Shown piece after piece: positions 8,644 through 16,005 of a stretch of 64,000 bases of DNA. The stretch covers positions 1 through 64,000 of the forward strand of contig CAYFWF010000018.1 of NCBI GenBank assembly GCA_964346815.1. Reading direction: 5' to 3'. Each line of letters opens with the position of its first letter. The stretch's first letter is position 1. The position numbers and the translations under genes are program-made. This DNA comes from CAYFWF01 sp964346815 (lineage in GTDB: Bacteria > Acidobacteriota > Aminicenantia > Aminicenantales > Aminicenantaceae). The notes beneath the pieces were generated by a model. The model was not told the origin of the DNA. It made no database searches and worked only from the letters and a program-made list of their open reading frames with translations.

Positions 8644-9336
8644 ATGGCTGACAAGATGGCCAAAATATTGATCGTCGAGGATGATGAGACCATCCTGATG
8701 GGTTTGAAAGATGACCTGGAGTTCGAGGGATATGAAGTCGCTGTGGCTGATAATGGAAAGGATGGATATAGGCTGGCCAGAGGTGGAGATTTTCAACTGA
8801 TCATTCTCGATATCCTGCTGCCGGAGCTCAATGGCTTTGAAATCTGCAAAAAGCTGAAAGAGGAAGATGTGAATACTCCCATTTTGATGCTCACCGCGGC
8901 CAAAACAGAGGAAATAGATAAAGTTATGGGATTGGAGTTGGGTGCCGACGACTACGTCACAAAGCCCGTGGGTTCAAGGGAGTTGGTGGCCCGGGTGAAG
9001 GCCATCCTGAGGCGGACAGGGGAAGAGCCGAAGATCGGGAGTATCTTCAAATTCGGTGATGTTTCGGTCGATTTTAGACGCCATGAAGTTCTTAAGTCCG
9101 GAGAAGTTGTCCATCTCACAGCTCTGGAATTCAGGCTTTTGGAATTTTTTATCAAAAGAAAGGGGGAGGTGATAAGGAGGAATGACCTTCTCGATGAGGC
9201 CTGGGGAGACGCCATCATCTCTCCGCGGACGCTCGATTCTCACATCGTCCATCTGAGGAAAAAGATCGAACCAGACCCATCCCGGCCTCAGCATCTTATC
9301 AGTATCAGGGGAGTCGGATACAGGTTCGAATGTTGA
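8644..9336 (+). CDS. OmpR-family response regulator, cassette B
   Basis: Receiver domain with IVEDDE, phospho-acceptor D56 (LIILDILLPELNG) and Lys in DDYVTKPVGS, then a winged helix with recognition helix SPRTLDSHIVHLR. The KP[VI]GS loop and this helix are shared with the cassette C regulator and differ from A and D. The start at 8644 leaves a 1-bp gap after the kinase; an ATG four codons later (8656) would give the length typical of the family. The probable targets carry the AAC-N8-AAC boxes. Confidence 0.96.
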   Translation: MADKMAKILIVEDDETILMGLKDDLEFEGYEVAVADNGKDGYRLARGGDFQLIILDILLPELNGFEICKKLKEEDVNTPILMLTAAKTEEIDKVMGLELGADDYVTKPVGSRELVARVKAILRRTGEEPKIGSIFKFGDVSVDFRRHEVLKSGEVVHLTALEFRLLEFFIKRKGEVIRRNDLLDEAWGDAIISPRTLDSHIVHLRKKIEPDPSRPQHLISIRGVGYRFEC

Positions 9337-9378
9337 GAAAGGCTCCACAGAAACTCCATGCAAAATCCGATCAATCGT

Positions 9379-9408
9379 AACCACGAAGGGAAGAAAAAAC
9401 ATTATTAT
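9379..9408 (+). promoter_or_regulatory. Half box plus TATTAT before propeller gene B
   Basis: AAC at 9379-9381 is followed after exactly 21 bases by TATTAT (9403-9408), the same spacing as at the other boxes. The partner half-site 11 bp upstream (9368-9370) reads CGA, so the box is degenerate on that side. The gene starts at 9441. Confidence 0.4.
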
Positions 9409-9440
9409 CCTCTTGTACACAAAATCGAAGGAGGAATGAG

Positions 9441-11537
9441 ATGAAAAAAATCAACGGTTCAGTTTCAAAGAGTTTCTTGGGGATCTTTATATTGGCGGTT
9501 TCTCTTGGCTTGATCCTTGCGGCCAATGCGAAGCAGTCTGCCGAGGAATTGTATGAAGCCGCGGTTTTCAAAAAGGATGCCGATGGAGACATGGAAGGGG
9601 CCATAAAGATTTTCCGCGAGATCGTGGAGCGGTTTCCGAGCAATGTGGAAATCGCCGCCAAAGCGCAGCTCCAGATCGGAATCTGTTACGAAAAGCTGGG
9701 ACAAAAAACCATCGCACAGGCGCAGGAAGCTTTCCAGAAAGTCGTTGATAACTATCCCACACAGTCCGAAGAAGTCAAAATCGCCAGAGAAAAATTATCA
9801 ACACTTCTGAGTGCCAAGAAAGCGGCTCAAAAAGGAGCTGCGGAATTTAAAATCCGAAAAGTTGCATCACAACGAGGTAATATTTCTCCAGATGGACGCT
9901 TGCTTTCCTATACAGACTGGACTACTGGAAACGGTGAACTAGCCGTGATGGAGATAGCTACCGGAAAAAAACAGTGCCTTACTCATAAGGACCCTGGGGA
10001 TGAATCTTGGTATTTTTTAATTGGATCCATATTCTCACCCGATGGAAAGAAAATTGCATTCATCCGTTGGAGCGATGATAATACGACTGACTTCCGAATG
10101 ATCAATGTGGACGGCACAGGACAGCGTGTTCTCTTAAAGGGGGAAGATATATACCATTTCTGGCCCAACGACTGGACAAAGGATGGGAAATATATTCTGG
10201 GAGAACTCCGAAAGAGTGATAAAACGAATCATATCGCTTTTTTATCTGCCGTTGATGGGAGGCTTCGAGTAATCAAAGAGCTTGATAAAAATTCTCCAGG
10301 GAAATTGTGTCTTTCTTCAGATGGCGACTGGATCGCTTATGATTTTCCTCAGGATGAAAAATCCGATAAACGAAATATCGTCCTATTATCACAGGACGGA
10401 AGCCGCGAAATTCCTTTGTTCAAACACCCTGCCGATGACCGCTTACTGGGTTGGTCCCCAGACGGAGATTGGATCCTTTTTTCCAGCGACCGGTCAGGAT
10501 TTTGGGATGCATGGATTATTCCTGTCAGCGATGGAAAAGTCAAAGGCGATCCCATATTGGTCAAACGGGACTTTGGGCAGGTAAAAGGATCAGGTTTCGA
10601 ACCACTGGGATTCACTCAGGATGGATCTTTTTACTTCAGAAATCAGGTGTGGCTTGAGGACATTTATGCAGCAGAAATCGACACAGCTAAGACCAAAATA
10701 TTGAGTCCGCCCAAAAAAATGGCTCAACGATTCGAAGGGTGCAATTGTGACCCGCTTTGGTCTCCTGATGGCAAATTTCTGGCCTATCTCTCCAGACGGG
10801 AGTATAAAGGACTGAAATCTAGCGCTATCTGTATCATAAATATAGATTCAGGAGAGGAAATTGAGCTCTTACCCGAGCTTAGAAATCCTGGAGGATTGAG
10901 ATGGTTCCCTGATGGAAAATCCTTTCTGGCCGCAGGAACCGATGAGAACGATCAAACAGGACTTTTCAGAGTCGATGCCAAAACCGCTGACATGTCTTTG
11001 ATTGTAACAGGAGATTCTGGGTATCACTCACCCAGATGCTCTCTCGATGGAAAAAGAGTCTTTTATGATGCTGATTTGTGGAAGGAAAAGATTTTTAGAA
11101 TTATGAGATATGATCTAGATACCCAACAAAAAAAAGAGATTTACAAGAGCGATTGGCAAATTTTTCGTATGGACCTCTCTCCAGATGGAAAACAACTGGT
11201 TTTTTACGAGGGGAAGGATGGTGCTTTAAAGACCATCTCTGTGGACGGAGGCCAGCCTCGAGTGCTTTTGAAATTGGAAGACAGAGGTATTAACAGTGTG
11301 GCCTGGTCTGCGGATGGGAAAGATATCTTTTTTTCTAAGACACTAGAAGGGACCAAGACTGGAAAATGCGAACTCTGGCGGATTCCAAGTGAAGGAGGAG
11401 AACCCGAAAAGTTTGATCTTGAGGTAGAGGGTTTGATAGACCTGAATATGCATCCCGAGGGATCTCTTCTGGCTTTTACCCTCTGGCATGTAGGTGAAGA
11501 AGTCTGGGTGATGGAAAATTTCCTTCCCAAGAAATAG
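9441..11537 (+). CDS. Exported TPR/TolB-like beta-propeller protein, cassette B
   Basis: Predicted periplasmic protein of 698 aa with AAGGAGG upstream of the ATG. The signal peptide covers about residues 10-30 (FLGIFILAVSLGLILAANA). TPR-like helices follow (AAKAQLQIGICYEKLGQKT, then AFQKVVDNYP; to about residue 125). Propeller blades carry repeated SPDG and DWTTG/DRSG turns. The C-terminus is EEVWVMENFLPKK. It shares many whole segments with gene A, such as ICYEKLGQKTIAQAQEAF, so the genes arose by duplication. It is 104 bp after its regulator. Binding partner and ligand are unknown. Confidence 0.9.
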   Translation: MKKINGSVSKSFLGIFILAVSLGLILAANAKQSAEELYEAAVFKKDADGDMEGAIKIFREIVERFPSNVEIAAKAQLQIGICYEKLGQKTIAQAQEAFQKVVDNYPTQSEEVKIAREKLSTLLSAKKAAQKGAAEFKIRKVASQRGNISPDGRLLSYTDWTTGNGELAVMEIATGKKQCLTHKDPGDESWYFLIGSIFSPDGKKIAFIRWSDDNTTDFRMINVDGTGQRVLLKGEDIYHFWPNDWTKDGKYILGELRKSDKTNHIAFLSAVDGRLRVIKELDKNSPGKLCLSSDGDWIAYDFPQDEKSDKRNIVLLSQDGSREIPLFKHPADDRLLGWSPDGDWILFSSDRSGFWDAWIIPVSDGKVKGDPILVKRDFGQVKGSGFEPLGFTQDGSFYFRNQVWLEDIYAAEIDTAKTKILSPPKKMAQRFEGCNCDPLWSPDGKFLAYLSRREYKGLKSSAICIINIDSGEEIELLPELRNPGGLRWFPDGKSFLAAGTDENDQTGLFRVDAKTADMSLIVTGDSGYHSPRCSLDGKRVFYDADLWKEKIFRIMRYDLDTQQKKEIYKSDWQIFRMDLSPDGKQLVFYEGKDGALKTISVDGGQPRVLLKLEDRGINSVAWSADGKDIFFSKTLEGTKTGKCELWRIPSEGGEPEKFDLEVEGLIDLNMHPEGSLLAFTLWHVGEEVWVMENFLPKK

Positions 11538-11542
11538 GGAAT

Positions 11543-11570
11543 AAAAAATAGGGGAAGGTTCTGTTTTTTC
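11543..11570 (+). repeat. Dispersed A/T-flanked GGGGACGGTTCTG repeat, copy 1
   Basis: AAAAATAGGGGAAGGTTCTG followed by a T run. It is one of four similar elements in the window (14886, 15797, 52206), all in intergenic DNA, with consensus core GGGGACGGTTCTG between A and T tracts. Confidence 0.6.
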
Positions 11571-11686
11571 TCAAAATATTACATTTTCGTGACACTTCCA
11601 CCGAAAAAAGTCTTATATTAAATAATGAGGGATTGCGATAGATGAGGGGTGGATGCTCAACGCTCATTAAATCTTCATCGAATCAT

Positions 11687-11727
11687 AACACTTGCTTAAC
11701 ACATCGAGCAGCAGAAAGTTTTATATT
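11687..11727 (+). promoter_or_regulatory. AAC-N8-AAC box plus TATATT before a small membrane-protein gene
   Basis: AAC at 11687-11689 and 11698-11700 are 11 bp apart. They are followed after exactly 21 bases by TATATT (11722-11727). The geometry is identical to the box before kinase B and propeller C. It puts the small gene at 11782 under the same predicted regulation. Confidence 0.55.
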
Positions 11728-11781
11728 ATAGACAGAATGAGTTAAGGGATGAATTTCGAATATACATATATGGGAGGAGTC

Positions 11782-11952
11782 ATGAGCCTGATGGCATCCT
11801 TTGGTCAACCTGTGACTCCAAACACTGAATTGATGAGCTTCATGGGATCTCTTTTCCAGATCATCACTTTCAGCGCGGCTGCTTTATTTGCACTTGCTCT
11901 GCTCGTCATCGTATGGCTTTGCTTTACAGGAACGAAAAAACCTGAGAACTGA
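11782..11952 (+). CDS. Small single-helix membrane protein
   Basis: Not recognised as a known family. The predicted protein has 56 aa with a short polar N-terminus (MSLMASFGQPVTPNTELM). One strong membrane helix follows (about residues 22-46, IITFSAAALFALALLVIVWL), then a short KKPEN tail. The ATG at 11782 was preferred over one at 11749 because GGAGG lies 4 bases upstream. It lies 245 bp after propeller gene B and has its own promoter with the AAC-N8-AAC box. This suggests that it belongs to the cassette B regulon, perhaps as a membrane partner or feedback element. Confidence 0.6.
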   Translation: MSLMASFGQPVTPNTELMSFMGSLFQIITFSAAALFALALLVIVWLCFTGTKKPEN

Positions 11953-11981
11953 CCAGGTTAACCACAACATAATCGAATCGC

Positions 11982-12023
11982 AACTGTAAATTAACCTTCC
12001 TTTTTTCACTTTTTATACATATT
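11982..12023 (+). promoter_or_regulatory. AAC-N8-AAC box without an evident gene
   Basis: AAC at 11982-11984 and 11993-11995 are 11 bp apart. TATACA (12014) or CATATT (12018) are possible -10 elements 18-22 bases on. The surrounding CATAAT.GAATC..AAC...AA..TAACCTTCCTT is closely shared with the box at 15738. No gene is visible downstream on this strand before the convergent oxidoreductase gene ends at 12171, so it may drive a small RNA or be a relic. Confidence 0.35.
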
Positions 12024-12170
12024 TGTTTAGATTTGGAAATATATATTCTATTCTTTAAAAATTCAACAGCCAACCTTTCTATTCGCCTGACTCTTTTGTT
12101 GCGAAATGAGCGAGTTATGAGACTGACTGGTAAGTACTTTAGACAGGTATGTGAGCCGCCAGCTGAGTAT

Positions 12171-14288
12171 TCAGCTCAGAGCTTCTTTTATCCGGTCAGG
12201 AGTCATGGGCAGTGTAAACATCCTTTTGCCGATGGCATCGTAGACGGCGTTGGCGATGACCGCACCCATGGATGTGATCGCCGGTTCCCCGCATCCCTGG
12301 GGAGGCATTTCAGGATTGTCCACCAGCACGGTTTCTATCCGGGGCGTCCAGGAAAACCGGGGGATTTCGTAGGTGTCGAAATTTGCATCCAGAATCCTGC
12401 CGTTAGAAAAGCGGATCTCTTCGGTGAAACAGTAGCCCAGTCCCATCGTGATACAGCCTTCGATCTGCAGCCTTACACCCTTTGGGTTGATCACCTCTCC
12501 TGTATCCTGGGCGCAAACCACACGTTTAACCTGGACTCTGCCGTTATTCTTGTTCACGTTGACTTCTGCTATGGTGGCCAAGTATGTACCCAGATAATCC
12601 GTACAGGCGAGCCCATAACCCTTTCCGCTCGGAGCCTGGGAAAAAGACTTTCTGAACTTCTCGGCCGCTGCCATCAACACCCTTTTCATTCGCTCATCCT
12701 TCAAGTTGTGCAGCCGGAATTCCAAAGGATCCATCCCGGCCGCTTCGGCCATCACCTCTACCTGGGATTCCATGGCGAATACATTGGTATTGCTTCCCGG
12801 ACCCCGCCAGGCGCCGGTCCCGAATGGATGAACGCTTCTGCCTCCACTCCTTCCGCCCCATCCGCCCATGGATAGGACCTTGAAATGGGGGATATCGTAA
12901 AAAGGTTGGGAGCTTCTGTCGCCGGCGAAATAATTGTGGTATTCCCAGAAGACGATTTTATTCGAGCCGTCCAGGCCGCTTTCGATGTCGATCACAGCTG
13001 CAGGCCGGAAAGTATCGTAGAAAAATTCTTCTTTTCTGCTCCATGCAACTTGAACCGGCTTTCCGGTCAGCTTGGCCAACCGGGCGGCCTCAACGATCTG
13101 ATACCCCTGATTTTTTCCGCCGAAACCGCACCCCACAAAAGGCGTGATCACCCGTACTTTTTCCTGGGGAAAACCTAAGACCTCTGCTACTTCTGCTTGA
13201 GCCCGGAACGGGGATTGGGTAGAGGCCCAAACCGTGGCTTTGTTTCCTTCGATGTTCACCAAAGCCGTGTGAGGTTCGGAGGGCGCATGGGCAACATAAT
13301 GGTTGTAATATGTCCTGTCGAATGTTTTGGCCGATAGGCGTTTGCCATCTTCTATGTTCCCCTTCTCGGTAACCACATCTCCTTCCTGAGACAAATCCTT
13401 GAGATGCCGGAATATGTTTTGATTGTCCAGTTTAGATCTGGAGGGTTCGAATTGGGCTTTAATCAATCCCAGAGCTTTTTCGGCCATATCGGGGTGTTTA
13501 TGCAGGACCGCGATCAAATCTTCGTCCTGGATAATCTGTACACCTTCGATCTCTTTGGCAGCGGACACATCCACACCTTTGAGCGTCGCTCCATGTGCCG
13601 GAGGTCTCAGTATTTTGGCGTGAAGCATTCCGGGCAATCGGATGTCTCCGGCGAATTTGGCCTCTCCGGTCACCTTTTGCCGGGCATCCATCCGGTCAGT
13701 CGGCTGGCCTGAAATGATGTGTTTCCGATAGGATTTGATGCGAGGTTTTTCCTCCAAGTGGCGCTCGATTTTTTGCCCTTGGGCAAGCTGGGCATAAGAA
13801 ATTTTTTTCTGCGGGTTTTGCTGATGAAAGATCATCCCTTCCTTGGCAACCAGGTTTTTCTGGTCGATTCTAAGCCGTTCCGAGGCCAGCTGGATAAGAA
13901 TGGCCCTCGCTTCTGCAGCGGCCTGGCGCAGGGGAGGTCCGAAATATTTCGTGCTTCGTGACCCGAAAGTCCCGCTATCATACATGCAGAGATCGGTATC
14001 TCCCATGACCATGTCAACGCTGTGCAGGGGTACATCCAGCTCCTCGGCCAGCATCTGGGCGAGTGAGGTGTGAATGCCCTGTCCCATCTCTATCTTTCCC
14101 GTGAAACAGGTTACACGGCCGTCCTCGCCTATCCTTAGATAGGCATTGAAATCCTCCGGATATCCGCGTCCCCGCCTCTGCAGAAGGGCAAAAGGATCAC
14201 CAGTGGTAAAAAATACGACGATACCGCCGCCCACAAGTTTGAGGAATTCCCGTCGATCGAGAGTGAAACGATATTCGTCTTCGTTCAT
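12171..14288 (-). CDS. Xanthine-dehydrogenase-family molybdopterin-binding subunit (IorB-like)
   Basis: Large subunit (705 aa) of a molybdenum hydroxylase that oxidises aldehydes or N-heterocycles; the substrate is unknown. A Tat signal (DRREFLKLVGGG, residues 11-22) indicates export of the folded enzyme to the periplasm. It has the two-part molybdopterin-binding domain: GCGFGGKNQG, GAWRGPGSNTNVFAMES, and near the C-terminus QGCGEPAIT, whose Glu is the base in this family. The size and Tat signal fit the isoquinoline 1-oxidoreductase beta group. The start overlaps the stop of the iron-sulfur subunit by 4 bases, so the two are co-translated. No FAD subunit and no XdhC-type maturation gene is adjacent. 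Confidence 0.92.
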   Translation of the reverse strand: MNEDEYRFTLDRREFLKLVGGGIVVFFTTGDPFALLQRRGRGYPEDFNAYLRIGEDGRVTCFTGKIEMGQGIHTSLAQMLAEELDVPLHSVDMVMGDTDLCMYDSGTFGSRSTKYFGPPLRQAAAEARAILIQLASERLRIDQKNLVAKEGMIFHQQNPQKKISYAQLAQGQKIERHLEEKPRIKSYRKHIISGQPTDRMDARQKVTGEAKFAGDIRLPGMLHAKILRPPAHGATLKGVDVSAAKEIEGVQIIQDEDLIAVLHKHPDMAEKALGLIKAQFEPSRSKLDNQNIFRHLKDLSQEGDVVTEKGNIEDGKRLSAKTFDRTYYNHYVAHAPSEPHTALVNIEGNKATVWASTQSPFRAQAEVAEVLGFPQEKVRVITPFVGCGFGGKNQGYQIVEAARLAKLTGKPVQVAWSRKEEFFYDTFRPAAVIDIESGLDGSNKIVFWEYHNYFAGDRSSQPFYDIPHFKVLSMGGWGGRSGGRSVHPFGTGAWRGPGSNTNVFAMESQVEVMAEAAGMDPLEFRLHNLKDERMKRVLMAAAEKFRKSFSQAPSGKGYGLACTDYLGTYLATIAEVNVNKNNGRVQVKRVVCAQDTGEVINPKGVRLQIEGCITMGLGYCFTEEIRFSNGRILDANFDTYEIPRFSWTPRIETVLVDNPEMPPQGCGEPAITSMGAVIANAVYDAIGKRMFTLPMTPDRIKEALS

Positions 14289-14764
14289 GGTCTCTCTCCT
14301 CTCATCGTCCGGGCCGCGGTCTGGATGGCCTGGATGATCCGGTTATAGCTTCCGCACCGGCACAGATGTCCTTCCATGGTTTCGACGATATCCTTGGTGG
14401 AGAATTCGGGATTTTTCAAAAGCATAGCGGAGGCTCTCAGAAGCATTCCTGGCGTGCAATAACCGCACTGAAGTGCATTGTACTTCATAAAAGCATCCTG
14501 CAAGGGATGAAGCTTGCCGTTTTTGCTCAAACCTTCGATGGTCAAGACTTCTTTTCCCTCCACTTCCTTGAGAGGGAATTGGCAGGAGAGGACCGGTTCG
14601 TTATCGACCAGTACGGTGCAGGCTCCGCAGAATCCTTCGCCGCAGCTGTATTTCGTTCCGGTCAGTTCGAGATCGGAACGCAGAACCCACAAGAGCATCC
14701 TGTCCGGAGCTGAAGTCACGTTGATCGTTTTCCCGTTGAGTTTGAATCGAAAGTTTTTTTCCAT
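14285..14764 (-). CDS. [2Fe-2S] subunit of the molybdenum hydroxylase (IorA-like)
   Basis: Small electron-transfer subunit of 159 aa. The plant-ferredoxin-like domain has Cys41, 46, 49 and 61 (CGEGFCGACTVLV, then VLSC). The helical second domain has CGYCTPGM and CRCGSYN for the second cluster. There is no signal peptide, which fits co-export with the Tat-bearing partner. It is the first gene of the two-gene operon. Length and both cluster motifs match the family well. Confidence 0.94.
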   Translation of the reverse strand: MEKNFRFKLNGKTINVTSAPDRMLLWVLRSDLELTGTKYSCGEGFCGACTVLVDNEPVLSCQFPLKEVEGKEVLTIEGLSKNGKLHPLQDAFMKYNALQCGYCTPGMLLRASAMLLKNPEFSTKDIVETMEGHLCRCGSYNRIIQAIQTAARTMRGERP

Positions 14765-14885
14765 CTGTTATCCCCATATTGAAAATAGCTTTTTGGGCTG
14801 ATCTTAAATTACCACAGGCCATTTTCTCTGTCAAAGAAATCAGCACGAGGGAAGGGGTATGGTTAAAGAGAAAAGAAGAAACAAG

Positions 14886-14912
14886 AAAAAACAGGGAACG
14901 GTTCTGTTCTTT
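14886..14912 (+). repeat. Dispersed GGGGACGGTTCTG repeat, copy 2
   Basis: AAAAAACAGGGAACGGTTCTG then TTCTTT, in the 304-bp space between the oxidoreductase operon and the AbrB/RelE pair. It has the same orientation as the copy at 11543. Apart from this element and the promoter at 14991, the space shows nothing else. Confidence 0.6.
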
Positions 14913-14990
14913 AAATGAGTACGCTGTGCCTCAAATCCTTTAAATTGATTCATAAGCATCTATTTGAAGGGAGAATTTTTCTGGTTGTTG

Positions 14991-15019
14991 TTGACATGTA
15001 CAATTGAATGAGTTATATT
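14991..15019 (+). promoter_or_regulatory. Sigma-70-type promoter of the AbrB/RelE pair
   Basis: Perfect -35 TTGACA (14991-14996), a 17-bp spacer and -10 TATATT (15014-15019). An A/T-rich stretch with AATATT repeats lies between the -10 and the ATG at 15069 and could be the antitoxin operator. Confidence 0.75.
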
Positions 15020-15068
15020 TTAGGAAAATAAGAAAATCGTAAATATTAGAATATTTTGGAGAAAAAGA

Positions 15069-15389
15069 ATGGAAAATTTGATCAAAGTGAGAGAAAAAGG
15101 ACAGATAACCCTTCCTTTATATATGAGAAAGAAATTACACATAAAGCAGGGAGATCTGGTTTTGGCGAAGATTGTGGACAACGCGGTGGTTTTGATCCCA
15201 CAGGAGACGATCGATAAGGATCAAGCCTGGTTCTGGACAGAACGGTGGCAAAAACTCGAAGCAGAAGCAGAATCAGATATCCAGAGGGGCAAGGTCAAAA
15301 GCTTTGATTCGGTAGAGGAATTGTTCGATGAAATGGAAAAAATCCCCGCGGCTCACGAGAACGGAGAGATTCAAAAAAAGCGTTCTTGA
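15069..15389 (+). CDS. AbrB/MazE-type antitoxin
   Basis: The N-terminal SpoVT-AbrB swapped-hairpin domain (residues 1-48, KVREKGQITLPLYMRKKLHIKQGD) binds DNA. The acidic C-terminal tail (FDSVEELFDEMEKI) probably binds and neutralises the toxin. GGAGAAAAAG lies before the ATG. The toxin start lies inside this gene (62-bp overlap), so the two are translationally linked. Autoregulation of the promoter at 14991 is expected for the family. Confidence 0.8.
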   Translation: MENLIKVREKGQITLPLYMRKKLHIKQGDLVLAKIVDNAVVLIPQETIDKDQAWFWTERWQKLEAEAESDIQRGKVKSFDSVEELFDEMEKIPAAHENGEIQKKRS

Positions 15390-15609
15390 GCTGGACGAAA
15401 AAACACGGGAAAAACTCAAAAAACAGTTGAGCCACTTGATGACCGATCCCCGACATCCCTCCCTTCGAATCAAGAAAATCAAAGGAACACGGTCGATCTT
15501 TGAGGCCCGGGTGGACGATTTTTATAGATTCACGTTCGAGTATGGGGCAAACAATGAAATTATTTTAAGAGTGGTCGGGCCACACAATTCAGCAGTGAAA
15601 AAACCCTGA
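15328..15609 (+). CDS. RelE/ParE-superfamily toxin
   Basis: Protein of 93 aa with the RelE fold pattern: two helices (FKKSVLELDEKTREKLKKQLSHL), then strands IKGTRSIFEARV, YRFTFEY and IILRVVGPHN. The C-terminal VGPHN matches the G-H turn of YafQ/RelE-like ribonucleases. It could be an mRNA interferase or a ParE-like gyrase poison; the sequence does not decide. The ATG at 15328 overlaps the antitoxin by 62 bases in the +1 frame, an unusually long overlap. Confidence 0.75.
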   Translation: MKWKKSPRLTRTERFKKSVLELDEKTREKLKKQLSHLMTDPRHPSLRIKKIKGTRSIFEARVDDFYRFTFEYGANNEIILRVVGPHNSAVKKP

Positions 15610-15737
15610 TTATTCGGATCTTCAGTTCCACTCAACCATCGCCGAGTAGTAGAAATCATGCCAAAATAGACGACAATGACAATCGAAAACTGTTTATGGG
15701 GGCAAAAAGGAGCTCAACAAAAACATAATAGAATCAT

Positions 15738-15778
15738 AACAATAACTCAACCTTCCTTCCCATAATACAATTTAAATT
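15738..15778 (+). promoter_or_regulatory. AAC-N8-AAC box upstream of kinase C
   Basis: AAC at 15738-15740 and 15749-15751 are 11 bp apart. TAAATT at 15773-15778 starts exactly 21 bases after the box. It is the only candidate regulatory site seen in the 395-bp space before kinase C (15610-16005) and lies 228 bp upstream of that gene. The flanks closely match the box at 11982. Confidence 0.45.
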
Positions 15779-15796
15779 AATATCGATGTTTTTTTT

Positions 15797-15823
15797 GAAA
15801 AACAGAGCCGTCCCCTTTTTTTT
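15797..15823 (-). repeat. Dispersed GGGGACGGTTCTG repeat, copy 3 (inverted)
   Basis: On this strand the element reads as a run of A, GGGGACGGCTCTG and TTTTTC. It is opposite in orientation to copies 1 and 2 and lies in the space before kinase C. Confidence 0.6.
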
Positions 15824-16005
15824 GCCATCAACGCACGAAATTCGGGCAACCGTGGAAGTAAGCTTTACTGTCAGGTATGCGGAGCGGTTCGCTCTCCAAG
15901 TTGACTTCGGATTTTGCCTGTATTACATTTCACCATAAGGACAGGGAACGATATTGATAATCCCAAAGAACAATTAGTCTTTTCAAAATACTAAGGGTAC
16001 ATGAA

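Noticed and set aside
9337..9378. Full AAC-N8-AAC box before propeller B
   Set aside because: Only the right half-site fits; the left position reads CGA, so only a half box is reported.
12033..12875. 280-codon open frame on the plus strand
   Set aside because: It lies antisense to the molybdenum hydroxylase gene, has no ribosome site and no recognisable content; the opposite strand carries clear family motifs.
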